Below are positions 35,132 through 48,400 of a DNA stretch of 64,000 nucleotides, in pieces (position 1 is the first letter of the stretch; each line of letters starts with the position of its first letter). Position numbers and translations under genes: made by a program. The notes under the pieces are model-generated. The model was not told where the DNA came from. It ran no database searches and saw only the letters and a list, made by a program, of their open reading frames with translations. Source of the DNA: Oreohelix idahoensis (lineage: Eukaryota; Mollusca; Gastropoda; Stylommatophora; Oreohelicidae); NCBI GenBank assembly GCA_024509875.1, contig JAMPIV010012246.1, positions 1-64,000 on the forward strand. The letters run 5' to 3'.

Positions 35132-35600
35132 TCACGGGTTCTCTCCCCTGCTCTGCAGTGATGGTCGAACAATGACCAAAATTTAGAGTATACAATGAGG
35201 GTCTTTAAAAGTATCTACCTTCGCTCAAGATTACTCTTGGCAGAGTTGTAAATAGAAGGATGGTGCCTCTATTTTAGGGAGTCTTCATATGATATTTCAG
35301 AAATCAAACAGAACGCTGAATTTATCAAGGCTATTGTGAACTTTGTATCTGCCCGCCCCTACTATAAAGAGAAAGATAATTTAGCTCGTTCTGAGCCCCC
35401 AACTGAATTATTCAGTAAAATATTCCTTATGTAGCTGTGTTGCATTTATATTTAAGATAACTGATTCATACTTGTGCATTTCTCTCTATAATAATTAAAT
35501 CATCTATGAATTTGAAATACATATAACAAATCTAAAAATAAATTATTGTTTAACATTAGTAAATAAATAAGTGATGTTAGTGATACTTTTATCTAATATA
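35132..35600. repeat. Dispersed repeat DR-A, copy 3
   Basis: tgtcacgggttctctcccct, caagattactcttggcagag and a gagcccccaactgaattatt segment correspond to copies 1 and 2. It is more diverged than those two are from each other in places. It ends in AT-rich sequence ahead of E4. Confidence 0.6.
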
Positions 35601-35799
35601 CTGTATGGAGGCTCTGATGATCTAGTTTTTCATTACAATATACTTATTCTTAATTTTCTGATCAGGTACTGTTAATGTATGCTGTTATACTACCTTGCAG
35701 TGTTGTATTGCCCTTAAATTAATACTTAAAGTACGTTGGAGAATGTTTGAATAACAGTAACAAAAGATGAGCAAGAGGAAGGAAGAATGCAAGAGGGGT

Positions 35800-36727
35800 T
35801 GTTAACCCCCGAAGATGCTGAATATTTAACGGTGTATGGGTGGCGTAGGTGTGCCGTCGTATCTGTGTTAGGTATGTATTAGTGAGTGTGTGGTAGAACA
35901 GTCACTCACAACACAGGTACGTAAATAATAGTCATGGATGGCCGTAAACATCTGGTGTAATTTAAATGTCGATTTATTAAGTCACGGCACGATCATGTTC
36001 ACATCAATATACATGTTTGAATCACAATACGAACACGTAAGCATAAATATAAAGTTCACAATGGAAAATGCACACTATCCCCCAGCGCTCACCAGACTGC
36101 ACCCTCAGCCGTTACCAATAATGTCAGCGCTCTAACACCAGCTTCACCACAGCTTCATAAATACTTAATATGGCCTCATAAATACATAATATGGCCTGTC
36201 CCAATCCTGGACTCATAATAGCTTCATCACAGCTTCATAAATACTTAATATGGCCTATCCACACAGCAAAAAACATTAAGTCGACATTATTCAAAGCACT
36301 ACGTAGGCATACATCCTCGAAAAACACACACAGACAGCGTTGACCACTCCCGGTCCAACGCTCCGAATTCCTCTTCTCCTCGAAAAACACACACAGACAG
36401 CGTTGACCACTCCCGGTCCAACGCTCCGAATCCCTCTTCTCCTCTCCGGGATCACACACTCTAGTCCCGCCAAAAAACCCAAAACGAGACTCCGCTGTTT
36501 TTGAACACAGCTCAAAAACAGTACAGAATAAATACATCTCAGCATTTGAGATAAAAGCGTTCACACGCTTTCCTGTACTCTGTCACTCAAAAATAGAAGG
36601 AGATATTTCTATTATAAAGTTAAACAAACCTCAGCTTAATCAGGTATACAAGTATTGTAACTCATAATCTACTTTGCCCAAAAACATATTCCGAATTACT
36701 GCCCTTTCAAAGGATCAACTTGTTACA
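35800..36727 (-). repeat. 3' LTR of E4
   Basis: 928 bp. It includes a 63-bp direct duplication (36316-36378 and 36379-36441), short ~30-bp repeats around tcataaatacttaatatggc (36145-36265) that correspond to the 70-bp repeats of E3, and a minus-strand AATAAA near 35975. Much of it aligns with the E3 LTR in order. Confidence 0.8.
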
Positions 36728-38560
36728 GTTTCCCACACACCCAGGAGAAAAAAAATGATTCTATCATTTTTTTGAAAATTAACTCCCAAAACGAAGAAAT
36801 TTAAAAGATAATGGAGTTCTAACCTATTTTTTTACAAAATTCATCTTATGATAAGTCAGAAATAGTATATCTACAAAATATTAGCAGTAACTGTAAAGTA
36901 AATAACAATCATCCAACGCATGATTACTAAAATTAATCTATTAGAAAACCAAGCTAAGTATCTCAAAATTAATCTATTACAGAACTAAGTTAAGCATATA
37001 CAATAATACTCAAACAAGCAACAAACAATCGTACTAGAAATGACAATATCAAACTAACGAAGTATAATTCGTAAAGAAGTAAAATATGAAATCATCATAT
37101 GAAAAACAACAAATAATATCACAATGTCAAACTATGTGAAACAAATATAACTATCCCTGATCTAAAGTTACCTCATTACATGAACAATACAAAGAATGAA
37201 AGTCTAAGTAGCGTAACAGAAAAAAGTATACACGAAGCATAAAGTGAGACAAAGATGAAACACGGAAGTATAAACAACATATCAGATTATGCTGAAAAGA
37301 CAACAGAAAAAATGTAAAGAGATGACGAATAGTCAACAAAGACAGATGAAAAGTAAAGATGCACATGTAGAAAAAGTTGTAACAATACCTTACAATAACT
37401 ATTTAAATCACACATCTTATAATATAAGTTAATACAACTACGATAAAAAATTATAACACAAAATGACAAAGTATATCTATACTAACAACACAAAGTAAAA
37501 ACTTATGACAAAAAGAATAGTAAGTAATTTAGCCAAATTATAAAACTTATGCATAACTAATAATAAATTATACAAGATATCACACAGATAAAAATAAAAC
37601 GCTATCAAAAGGTTTGCACTGACTCAAAGTCACGCGCTAAATACAGAAAAATGCATCAAACATTAAAAAACAATTTCAAGGAACTAATGACACTACACAT
37701 TACTAACCATAATATACAGACTAGCATTGGCGCAGAAAAAATATTACAACGTTCGAAAAAATACATTTTCAAAAAAAAACAAAAAAGTTTCGTATCACTA
37801 AGTTGCATAAAAATAGTATTACATTTACAACCAATTCAAAGCTATAATGAATAAACTAACAAAGAAATCAACTTCAAGAAAATGAAGGACGTATGAACAA
37901 TCTATCTCTAGACAGACACACATTAACAAATGTAAGTTTTTTTTTTCTCTTCAAAAAATATACATCACATAAAACACATGAGAAAAAATTCAAGTGCTCA
38001 TGAATTATCTAAAAGTAATTATTGCACCATTACGACTAATGAGTTTTGTGCATAGGGCTTGCAAACTCAACATGTACAAAAAGTTATCCTAACAAAACTG
38101 CTACAAAAACAACAAACCAAAACAAACCACTGCAAGTTCAACAATGGAATATAGCTAACAATAAAAACAAAAAATCATGGCAATCAAATGATGCATTAAA
38201 TATTTCAAATGAAATTACATGTTATTGCAAATCAGGAACATATCATTTATTATACTAACAAATACAAAAGAAAATATTTACTGTTTACATAAATAAATAA
38301 AAAATCAGATGGAAATCTCTCGCTTTCCTGTCAATATGTCCTGACCCTGAGCAAGCAAAACATCAGATGTTTAGTGGGACGCAGAAAAAGTTACGCTTGA
38401 ACGCACACACGGATGCTGAGTTGACCCACTTTTCTCACTACTAATATGACACAGGAGCCTTGACTGTTATCGTAAAGTCGCTTCTGTCAAAATATATGAA
38501 TGAAAATTTCCATTTTAATGAATGGTACAATCTAAGGAGAAAAAAACGTAGAAGTCAAAT
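36728..38560 (-). other. AT-rich coding-free tail of E4
   Basis: About 1.8 kb without a meaningful frame, between the ORF and the 3' LTR. The part nearest the ORF (38460-38560) is well conserved with E3 (53610-53740), including cttctacgttttt and ttttgacagaagc. Next to the LTR is a purine-rich ctcctgggtgtgtgggaaac (minus strand), a likely polypurine tract. Confidence 0.7.
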
Positions 38561-38639
38561 TACAATTACCCATCATTTTGGTCCTTGTAAAGTAATGGTC
38601 GTTTCAAAATGCCCTCAGCTCTTCTTTTACAATCTCTAG

Positions 38640-39507
38640 ACATCACAGAAGACATTACTGCCGTAGGCTGAAACAAAGTGTTATATTTACAACACCGAGA
38701 CACCATCTCGTAATCAATAACACCATTAGCAACAGAATTTGAAACACCACTGTTATTGTTACCTTATTTATCTCTATTACAACTGACTAGGGGCTCATGT
38801 TGAGCAAAGTTAGCATACTTGCGCTTATTATTTGTTACATGATGAAAATATTTATTACTACAGTTGTTTTGTTTATTAACAATGACTCTAGTCTTCTGCT
38901 GAGTCAAGTTACCCTGGTGATGTAGAGAAATATGTGGATAGCTATTATCTCTCTTTATATTATTGTCAAGTCCTCTATTATGACAAATGTTATGTCTATA
39001 ACCCAAGTTAGCATTGTTGTTATTAACATATCTTCTTTTACAAAAATGTCCACTAGACAGGACTTGCTTTCTAGTAGCAAAATCATTACCAGATTGATAG
39101 TTTTTCTTACAGTTATTTCTACTATAACTTATAGAATTCTTCGGATCAAAATGTTGAAATCCGCTAAATTGTTTACAATTCCTTGGAGAATCAAAATTAT
39201 CACTTGCTAAACTCCCTTGGTACTGTCTAATCTTGTGATTATATTTCTTACCATAACTGTTCTTCTTTTCATCTATAGGAATATGTTTACCAATCCCGTC
39301 AAACTGGCTGTGCTGAGTTTGACAATTAACTGGATCTTTAGAATGCTTATTTTCCTGGACATATTGGGTTTCATTCCTGGAAAAAATAGTACTACGCTTA
39401 TTCCCTGTTACAAGTTTATCAGAATCTGCACCAGCAAACACCTGGTTGACAAAAAGTTGTACGCAGTTTGAGTTTAACCTTTCTGTATGGATCTCTTGAT
39501 GCGACAC
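38640..39507 (-). CDS. E4 gag-like ORF, C-terminal half
   Basis: A frame from 39507 to a stop at 38764-38766 encodes an Asn/Lys/Ser/His-rich basic protein. It aligns with the C-terminal half of the E3 ORF: QTQHSQFDGIGKHIPIDEKK here, QTQHSQFETIGKYIPIREKK in E3; QHEPLVSCNRDK here, QHEPRVIYNQGK in E3. After the stop the same frame continues with a CCKYNTLFQ segment matching E3's CCCEYNTLFQ, so the stop is probably a single nonsense change. The basic, low-complexity nature is compatible with a nucleic-acid-binding gag region; no CCHC knuckle is seen. Confidence 0.7.
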
Positions 39508-40480
39508 AAAAGCTAAAAAGAGTGATTATGGTGCTGGCTTTTCCGCAAATTTCTGTCTAATACTGCTTCAACAATAGTACAGTAAGACCACATTTTTTAT
39601 CCAAGTCGATTTCAAGTAAACCATGGATTGGTTTACACTGCCCCTCCGAGGGACCTGAGGTAGCAAACCTCAACATTTCTATGTGGGCCAGATCTGGTTC
39701 ATTAAGGAGTTTCTATTATTAAAATTCTCAAACTAAGCCACCTTCTTCTTTTCTCAGCGCCCGTTAACTCTACCAATGCCTCTTTCTCGCACTGTTCTTT
39801 ATTTGCTCTCAACTGAGTTAACTCTAGTTGTATTTACCTTTAGACTGATATCTTAATATAATCATATTGAGTTATATCAAGCTCCATTAAATCTTCTCTG
39901 GAAGATCGTCGCATTCTTTCCTTCCTGAAATGTATAGACCAAGATTCGCACAATATCAATCCCATCAATATCCATAAGTGTCTCTGTATAAGTCCTATCT
40001 CGTGATTGTTCTCAACTTTTATAATTTTCTTATAACATTTCTATATTACGTTAGGGCCTCTGGTGGATTAATTTTCCACCTCAACATTCTTATCTTTTTA
40101 TCTAGGACCTCCAATTGCTTTAATTTTCATATGTGAAGAATCCAAAACTTGCTTGTATCATCTAGCAAGTTTCCAGTTTGATCTATTTCATAGAAAAATC
40201 ACTTGTAAGTTTAGCCTACTAACTTTTCCTTAAGTTTACTCTTCTCTTCAGCTTTATCCTTCAAGTAATTTCTTTTCTCTCCCTGTTTGTTTACTTACTT
40301 ACTTTCCTCATCATTTCTAGCTTCTTTTTATCAGAAATTGTCACAATGATATTTATTGTGTGTTACTTTCAATATATTGTCGTGTTCAAATCATTGAATA
40401 TTCATTATACACAAATACACGAAGGTCGAGCAGCAGCAACCTTGCTAAATTTCCTAGCCATTCTTAAATGAGACGTGGAT
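39508..40480 (-). pseudogene. E4 gag-like ORF, decayed N-terminal half
   Basis: Nucleotide matches to the E3 ORF appear in order on the minus strand. About 39890-39790 matches E3 52370-52460 (gttgagagcaaataaagaac), and about 40475-40440 matches E3 51540-51570 (aggatggctaaagatttagc). The frame is broken several times and no long ORF remains, so this copy cannot make the full protein. Confidence 0.7.
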
Positions 40481-41892
40481 TGACTTAAAATATCTATCTC
40501 TATCAGCCACAAAAATCCTTAGTGCTCTCGACGCACATGCACCATAACAAATTCGTCCATCACGTGTGCTTCCAGTTCTGGTCCTTTTAATCTCTGAAAG
40601 ATTTTTTACCCTCTTGAAATAAATTATCTCAAATAAAGGCCTACACATATTATCAGGTATCCATTTCGTCATCATCCATAGTTTACTTTACTGTATAGAG
40701 GATCACTATATTGTATTATATGAATCCTTCTACTCTGACAGCCAAAAACATCATTCATACAATAAAACTGCATAACCAATTGCTTTAATTGACTGTCCCA
40801 AATCAATTTCTGTATCAAGAGAACCTTTATATGGTCATATCCATATCATGGAAGACATACCATATGTTTAATAGCCATAAATTACTTATGCATTAAATTC
40901 TACTTATATGTCACTATAGACATAAAAACAATCAACAACAAAACAGTTATAATACAAAATGCATAGAATTCAGAAGGCCTGACGACTCTATTATGTGAAA
41001 TTGACACACCTTTACAGAACAACAAAAATCACTCATCTAGGTTTAATTTTCCATTCTTCCCTTCCGCCAAGACTTTAAAATATCACATAATTCTGGACGC
41101 TAAAACAAGTCTATCGCCGAATAGGTACTGGATCTAGAACTTTCTTCCGTTCAGTTTGTGGTCCTCGCTTTAGTATAAGGTAATTGTGCTCGAATACTCT
41201 GCATAGGAGCACATGATGATCGTAACAGGAAACACAGCAAACCGCGCTCTTGACTCGAGTAATTATACTTGCTCAAAATGACTGGTACAACCTGCATCAC
41301 ATACACTCGACTTGTACACGCAATCCTTCAGACGTTGTATCACCTCATAAAACTGCTGGCTCGCTGCTTGATAATTTCGCCCTGCACATCTGATAGCAAA
41401 TGTAGACTACAGACGTTGTTGTTTTCCACAGGCACGACACAGGACGTCACCGACAGTGCTATAAAGCTGATTGTTACCACGTAAATAAGGCGTTTCCCAA
41501 ATGCGCCACACATCGTGGACCACTACAAAACCAGGTCACGGTGAAGCACATGAGATTCAGGGTCACGCATGAAGTTCTCTCCAAAACGACTGTTGCGGGT
41601 ATCAGAACCCGAAAGCAAATCTATCAAATGATACAGATATGTGGACTGTATCGATAATCAATATTATCCTTCAGTCTGTTAAATAATCTGCCTCAAGTTA
41701 AGCTTTTCTGGCGCAATTCCGGACAAAGCGACTAACTGAATACTGTAACATTGGCAACCATTGTTGTTCCGAGCCTATGTACAACAGAACATTGCCACGC
41801 CCACAACAAAGGGCTAATTATCACTAAAGTTAAGTTCACCCAAACTCTTGTCACGCGTAATTTGTCAAATGAGTGTTCGTTCCTCAAATTGT
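40481..41892 (-). other. E4 5' leader and start of the decayed ORF
   Basis: The region between the primer-binding site and the recognisable ORF remnant. It should contain the lost N-terminus. No open frame or domain is visible. Confidence 0.5.
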
Positions 41893-41906
41893 ACTGGAAA
41901 CCACCA
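41893..41906 (-). promoter_or_regulatory. Primer-binding site of E4
   Basis: On the minus strand, after LTR end ...AACA and one G, the sequence is TGGTGGTTTCCAGT. E3 has TGGTGGTTTTCAGT at the same place, so the two copies share a predicted tRNA primer ending ACTGGAAACCACCA. Confidence 0.7.
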
Positions 41907-41907
41907 C

Positions 41908-43065
41908 TGTTTTAAACCCCGAAGAGTAAATATTAATAGTGGTCGGTGTATGGGTGCGTAGGTGTGCCGTACGTACTGATGTTAGGCTAATGTATTAGAT
42001 GAGTGTGGTCGGTAAGAACCATCACTTCAACTTAACACAGGTACTAAATAATAGTCATAAGTATGGGCACCGATTAACATCTGGATGTGTAATTTATATG
42101 TCGATTTAGTAAGTACACGGCACCACGAATCATGGGTTCCACATACATATACATTGTTTTGACATTTCACTAATACGAACATCGTAAAGCTTCAAAATAT
42201 ATAAAGTTCACATTGGAAAAATCACACTATCCCACCAGCGCTCACCAGACTAGCAAAACTGCTCATCTCAGCCCCGTTAACCTATATAATGTCAGCGCTC
42301 TATTACCACCAGCTTCACCTACTAGGCTTCATATTATAACTTAATAGTTGGGACCTCTATTAATGTACTTTAATATGGCCAGTTACCCAATTCCTGGGAC
42401 AGATCATAATAAGCTTCATCACACTTCTATGATGGCATGTCTTAATAGGTTGTGCGACTTATCCTCTACTACAGCCACAAAAACTTTTTATTGTTGGAGT
42501 ACATTTATTCAATTGCAGTCACGTAGGCATACTATCCTCTGAAAAACACACACAGACATGGGGGGGGGGGGGTTGACACAATTATCCTCGAAGGGAAATC
42601 TTTTTAACACCACACAGCTAATATCCGAAATTCCTCATTCTCCACTCGTAACTCAATTTCTTTATCACTAATCATGACTATGCGCCGGGGTACCACTTCA
42701 AAGGTCCATTCGTCTCCCGAATCCCTCTCTCTCCTCTCCGGAATCACCATCACTATCCTTCAGTTCACCGACCAAAAAACACCAATATACGAAGACTCTT
42801 CCGCATTGTTTTTGAACACATGATTTAAAAATAAATTCAGTACAAGAATAAATTATTTCTCAGCATTCTGAGTTATACAAGCGTTCGCAACGCTTTCCTG
42901 TACTCTGTCACTCAAAAATAGAAGGAGATATTTCTATGATAAAGTTAAACAAACCTCAGCATTAATCTGGTATACAGAGTTATTGTAAAACATCATAATC
43001 TACTTTGCCAAAAAAACATATTCCGAATTAACTCAGCCCTTTCAAAGGATCATAAACTTGTTACA
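41908..43065 (-). repeat. 5' LTR of E4, indel-ridden
   Basis: 1158 bp, collinear with 35800-36727 but full of 1-5 bp extra bases and a poly-G run at 42559-42571. The pattern is insertion-heavy rather than substitution-heavy. The ~180-bp block 42600-42780 is expanded relative to the other LTR. Confidence 0.75.
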
Positions 43066-43069
43066 GGGT

Positions 43070-45405
43070 GTGTTGCGCACAATATATTATGGTGTACGCA
43101 TACGGATGTAAGAATGTATCTTAATCTGTTTTGTTTAATAAAAAAAGATATTTATTTTGTGAATTTAGGTCTTTTAGTAATGGGGAACTCGGAAATCTAG
43201 TAATAGTCTTATGTGTATTTTTCTTTGAGTTACCGTCCGTTGTATCTTCGCTGAATAATAATTAGCGTACTGAATACCGATAATCTCTGTCAATTTTAGG
43301 GCTATTTCAGGCTAGGAAACAGATTGTTCTGGTTTGGTTTTGTTCCTCACATGGTTTTGCAGGAAGTGTTTTGGGCTTGATTTATTTGCGTGTACTTGAC
43401 GAGTGCATTTAGTGTCTTCTGATTTGGGTGTTTCTTCGCCTCGATGGTTAGGTTGGACTATTATTAGTGAAGGCAAGTAATTCGGCGCTGGGGTTTAGGA
43501 GTTTCCACTCGGTGGGGGGTTTCTTTTGGTTTTTTGTGTGCCGTTGGGGAAGGGGGGAACGTGTGGGGTAAGGGCACGGGGGGGGGAGTTGGGCAGGGGA
43601 AGGGGGGTTGGGGTTTTTTGGTGTGGGGTCGGTGGTGGGGAATGTTGGTAGTATGGGAGCGAGTGTGTGGTTTGAGTGGCATAGAGGTTGTATCATATGT
43701 TTAAAGGGTGGTGGGGGTTTGGAGGCTCAGAACTCGGGGTGTTTTTGATGTAAAAGAGGGGAGGGTCCTGGTACAGAAATGGGGGTGTGTGGGTGTTGGT
43801 ATGAGGTTGGGGCAGTGATGAGGGGCGTAGAATGTGTGTAAGGTTTTGTGGTATGGGAACACACATTATGTTTGGTGTGACGAATTGGGTGGTTTTGTTA
43901 AGTTGTTGGGGTGGGCGTGCGGTTTATAACTCTTTGTAGGGTTTTATACTGGATTGTGGTGATGGTACTTTGGTTCGTTATTTTACCTTCTTGGCTGGGG
44001 TCGAAAGGGGCGGGTATTTCGCAGTTAGGTAGCCCTTTTGGTGTGTTGGTCATATCGTGTTTAGTTCGATGTCAATGTGTTACAGTTTTCCACAATATCC
44101 TTGTTTCGGGACAGTGACAGGAAGGTATTATTGAGATTGAAAACCCCTTTCTGGTTTGTTACGTTTTGTTCATAATCATTAGTTATATGTACGGGAGAAA
44201 TTTGCCGTATGGGGAGATTACTTGGTTCGTCCAGTGGTAGCACTTATATATGTTTGCACTCCCACATCACCCATATGATGACGTTCATAGTCTGGGTTGG
44301 GGTTGGGCTTTGTGTAGTATAGTTTAATGCGGGTTGTTCGAGGGCCTCCACAGGTTATTTCGTATGCACACTTGGATGTTTGGTTGACTACACTACGCTT
44401 CACTTCCGTTTGTTTGGACACATATGTCATTACATTGCTCCTACTGTATTTCAGTGCTTTTCCAGTGGTGTTTGTCCTGAATAAAAAACATACAAAAAAC
44501 GACCACCTACGCAGTCTGTTTCGGGGTCTTTATTAGTTATGGAGTGTAATGAGGATTATAATTGGCTCAACATCACGATCAATCCAGCATTAGCGTTTCT
44601 CTTCAACAATCTCACTCCTGTTACTGGATATGACACGTGTCGGTTGGGTGGACACTTGCTCCACCTGCACAGCCACCCATCATTTTTCATCCATGGTCTG
44701 CGTATATGGAGTAGAGTAAGAAATTAATTCAATTTTCACTGTGACTGATTGTCAAGTATACGTTCTGCAGCTCCCAAACTCTTTTAACTGTGGGTAACTC
44801 GCAGATGTCGCGTGCTCATCCTGTGCCTCATAAGGAAATACCAGTTGCAGTGAGAGTGTCGTATGATACATAGTGCTGTCCAAACACTTAGAAAGTCTCT
44901 CACACATAAAACATGACACGGGTCTTCGAACATATGGGGTCTGTGCCCACGATTTTCATACACAGTCTGGATTTATTTTATTGGAGTTGCGGTTGTTTGT
45001 GCTTATCTTATATTTCTAAACCTAGTATTGATTCTGGTTCTTGATTATGTTGGGAAGGACTAGTCAGCGTGGTGGATATAGTAACTGTGTACACTGATAA
45101 TAATCTTGATGTTACAGATGTATTGGACTCTTACAATGTGCACAGCTGTCTGGAGAGCTTGGTGGTCGCTTACGCGGCTCTCCGCGGGGATTGGTTGTGC
45201 CGCACACGCGCTCTGATTTCTTTTTTTTATTTTTTTATCACCGTGGCAAGGTCGTGGAACAATGGATGGGTCGCATGTACTGGAGGCGTTGTGGGATAGC
45301 AATGGGCAGGTGTTCTATATAACACGGACTCTACTCGTGGGCGAGAATCCCCAATTAGTATAGTTTGGGTCGGGCTCGGTGCGTCTCGGGGGTGGGCGGG
45401 TGATC

Positions 45406-45436
<31 letters not shown>

Positions 45437-48400
45437 TGGGGGGTAGGGGGGGGATGGGGATTGGATGTGGGTGGTGGTGGTGCTGTGGTGGGGGGGGATG
45501 GGGGGTATGGAGGGCTGGGGGGATGGGGGGGGGATGGTATGAGGTCTGGGGTTCTTTTTCACACAATACTTTATTTTATGCTGTTTTTGAGTTGACTAGA
45601 ATTTTTGTGAGTTTTGGTGATTTGTTTGGTGGTGTTTTTTTTTTGTATCTGCACACTTTTGTTGAGTAGCGTGCTGTATAGAGGGGGGGGGAGATAAGAA
45701 GGGAAGGGATTTATGGATGGGGGGGATCGAGGAGAGTGGGAATATGTGGGCGGAGATGGGAGGGAATATTGGGGAGAACCTGACGAGGCACATTAAGTTA
45801 GAATGTAGTCTGAACGGGGAATGTAGGGGATGGGAGGAAGGTGGAAGGGAGTAAGCGCTGTAACTCAGGGGGGGGACAGTAGTGTATCCATGTAGGATTT
45901 GTTCAGGTCTGGGAATGGTTTTTATGGTTGAGTCGTTTTTTTTTTTGAGGGTTGGTATATTGGTATGAGTGGGGGGTGTATAAGGATGAAGATTGTTAGG
46001 TTATTGGTTGTTGGGGTAGTAATTTGACCGGTTTGTGGTGTGGGCTGGGTTTTTTAAATTTGCGTTATTATGCGGTGATAGTGATTTGTCGTACCAGGCG
46101 GATATTTGATAAGGCAGTATGTTCGCTGGGAATTATTAACGTCCACTGGTAAGAATACAGGGCAAGCGATCCTTCACACTCATCACAGTAATTACATTGA
46201 ATTTGTAAAGGCAGTATGTCCTGATTGGACCACACACTCTTGCTATCTGTATATGAATCAACTTCACTTTATGTTACTATTGTGAGGGTAGAATTGGTTT
46301 ATTTTAAATATCTACGATCAGAATTACATTCAAGATGTTGGCGATTGACGTTTCGGGGTTGCTAAAGGGAAGGTTTCTTACTCGAATCGGGTGTGAAATA
46401 AAGTACTAAATTTCATGCAACTTTATAAGAAAGTTGTAATGTACCTACTAGAGTAAGTTGATTGGTTTGGATGTACACTATATAAGTTGTGGTAGTACCT
46501 TCACCCTACAAAATAGTACTCAGAAGTTTTTCACCGGTCCCGTACCCGGGGATTATAGATTAGTCATCGATTAGTAATACTGCTTACGACATACTCCAGG
46601 CATATACATTATGTTTATTATACCCTCTATAAACAGTAACACTGGTGGATTCGGCTCATGTGTTAGACATCCGGGGGTTCGCTAAGGTCAAATATAACCG
46701 CTTAGATTCATCAGGTTTTAGCATAACAATATTCTCCTGGGTACTCTGTAGGTTGGACAATCTCAGTTAACACGAATGTAAGGCAGGGTAGATGCTGTCA
46801 ACGACACTAACGGGGAAATAATCTTCTGCCGTTCAACCACTGTCGTGACTCTCGTCACAGGTGATGACTCAAAATATGATTGGTATTGACAAAGGAAGTG
46901 TGAAATTTCGAGTTATGGCACACTCAATGCTACGAATTCCTATACACAACTAGAAACAACTCTGCAACATTCCGGAGCCGAAACAGGGACCTTCACTAGG
47001 TGGTCTTTCATAACACCAGTGGAAGAGTTTCCATCCCCAATGCCAGATGTATTAGACGTAATCTGACAGTTCGTTTGATGAGTACCCACTCAACAAAATC
47101 GCGGCCTCCCGCACCGGTAAATCTGGTGGTTCAAACTCTGGTCTCATTTGGACATGCGCTTTCGCATTCCCTCTGGACCTACTCAGTCAAGCTGCGTAAT
47201 CCTTTTTAAGAGAGTAACTACATTCATTTTACTATTCCCTCAAAGCAAAAAAAGTATATTCGGCTACATACCGATCAAGGAGGGTCCCGCCCGGTTTTTA
47301 CATTGGGATACCTTCAAAAATCTTATTCACAAAAATTTTTTTTTTAAACTAACGAATTGATACAGACCGATTTACAATCTATCAGTTACTGAAAACGCAC
47401 GTAACACATATATTTTTTTATCGTACGCCCGCTAATACGCGAGGTTTGTCTCACGGTTAATATACCGGCTTCTGAGAGCAGATTTTACCTTAGTATACCC
47501 TTTTTTCTCCATGTTTACACTGACAGTGTCCTTCTAGCCATGCCAGTCAGATACTCGCTAGTTCGTAGTTGAGTATGTTATAACACCCTCATTAATACGG
47601 CTGTATGAATTCCAATGTATACTACTTTTCGTTGAATCAAGTCTATTGATGGTCCTCACATTCAGGACTGTATGTCATTCATAACCCAGTGTTACTCCCC
47701 AAAGGGAGCATATAGGCGAGTTCAACAAACACATGCCATAGCTCCTCCTTCACGTGCCATCTTCTCAATTCTTTCCATGTCTCACTCATCAATTTCACCT
47801 CTGTTATTCCAACTCTCTAATCCAAGTTCAATTGTCATGAACCTCTTTTTCTCTTGCCCTGCGGTCCTCCAGAACAGAAGGACTTGCCTTGTAATGCAAA
47901 CGGCTGGTTGTCTTGAATCTCCTACCTCCTATGTGTAATTATTATTTTATCCATGTCATACATAACAAAAGTATTTCTGAAATAAAGATTCTGATACCTA
48001 TTGACTTTATTAGAAATTTTTAATGTAAAGCTAGGGCGAATCATGTTTACGGTGTGTGATTGTGATTTGCTTGTGGTTCGTTCGGCCTGTCGGGCGTTAC
48101 TTTTAGTCCCGACATAGTTATAACATATGCTTACTGAGCTATGGCCGTTTAATTCGTACAGGGCGAAGTGATACTATCTATTTCAGTAATGACAAGGCTC
48201 ATAATATGGACCAACTGAGAAGTCAAGCAGAGCTGACTTAGTTGTTGAACTTAAAATCTTTGACGAGTCACAATTTATTATACAAGACGACGTTAACTCA
48301 TGGTAATTCAGCACATCTATCAAAGGTTCTCATGCCATAAACAAATTTCCAATAGGTAAGCCTCATCATCAAGATAGTAGCGTTCTGATTGATCCCACTA

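Larger units (their letters stand above)
35800..43065 (-). mobile_element. E4: gag-only LTR element, same family as E3
   Basis: A 7.27 kb minus-strand element. Its terminal direct repeats (35800-36727 and 41908-43065) have TG...CA ends (TGTAACAAG at the 5' edge, ...AACA at the 3' edge) and are flanked by a 4-bp GGGT (35796-35799 and 43066-43069). The internal order is primer-binding site, leader, a gag-like ORF (decayed in its N-terminal half), an AT-rich 2 kb tail and a purine-rich tract before the 3' LTR. No protease, RT, RNase H or integrase motif was seen in any frame. Layout, PBS and ORF match E3. Pol could have been lost, but two copies lacking it in the same way suggest a non-autonomous family. 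Confidence 0.8.

Noticed and set aside
43448..45793. Pro/His- and Gly-rich frames
   Set aside because: Produced by G-rich low-complexity sequence of doubtful quality.
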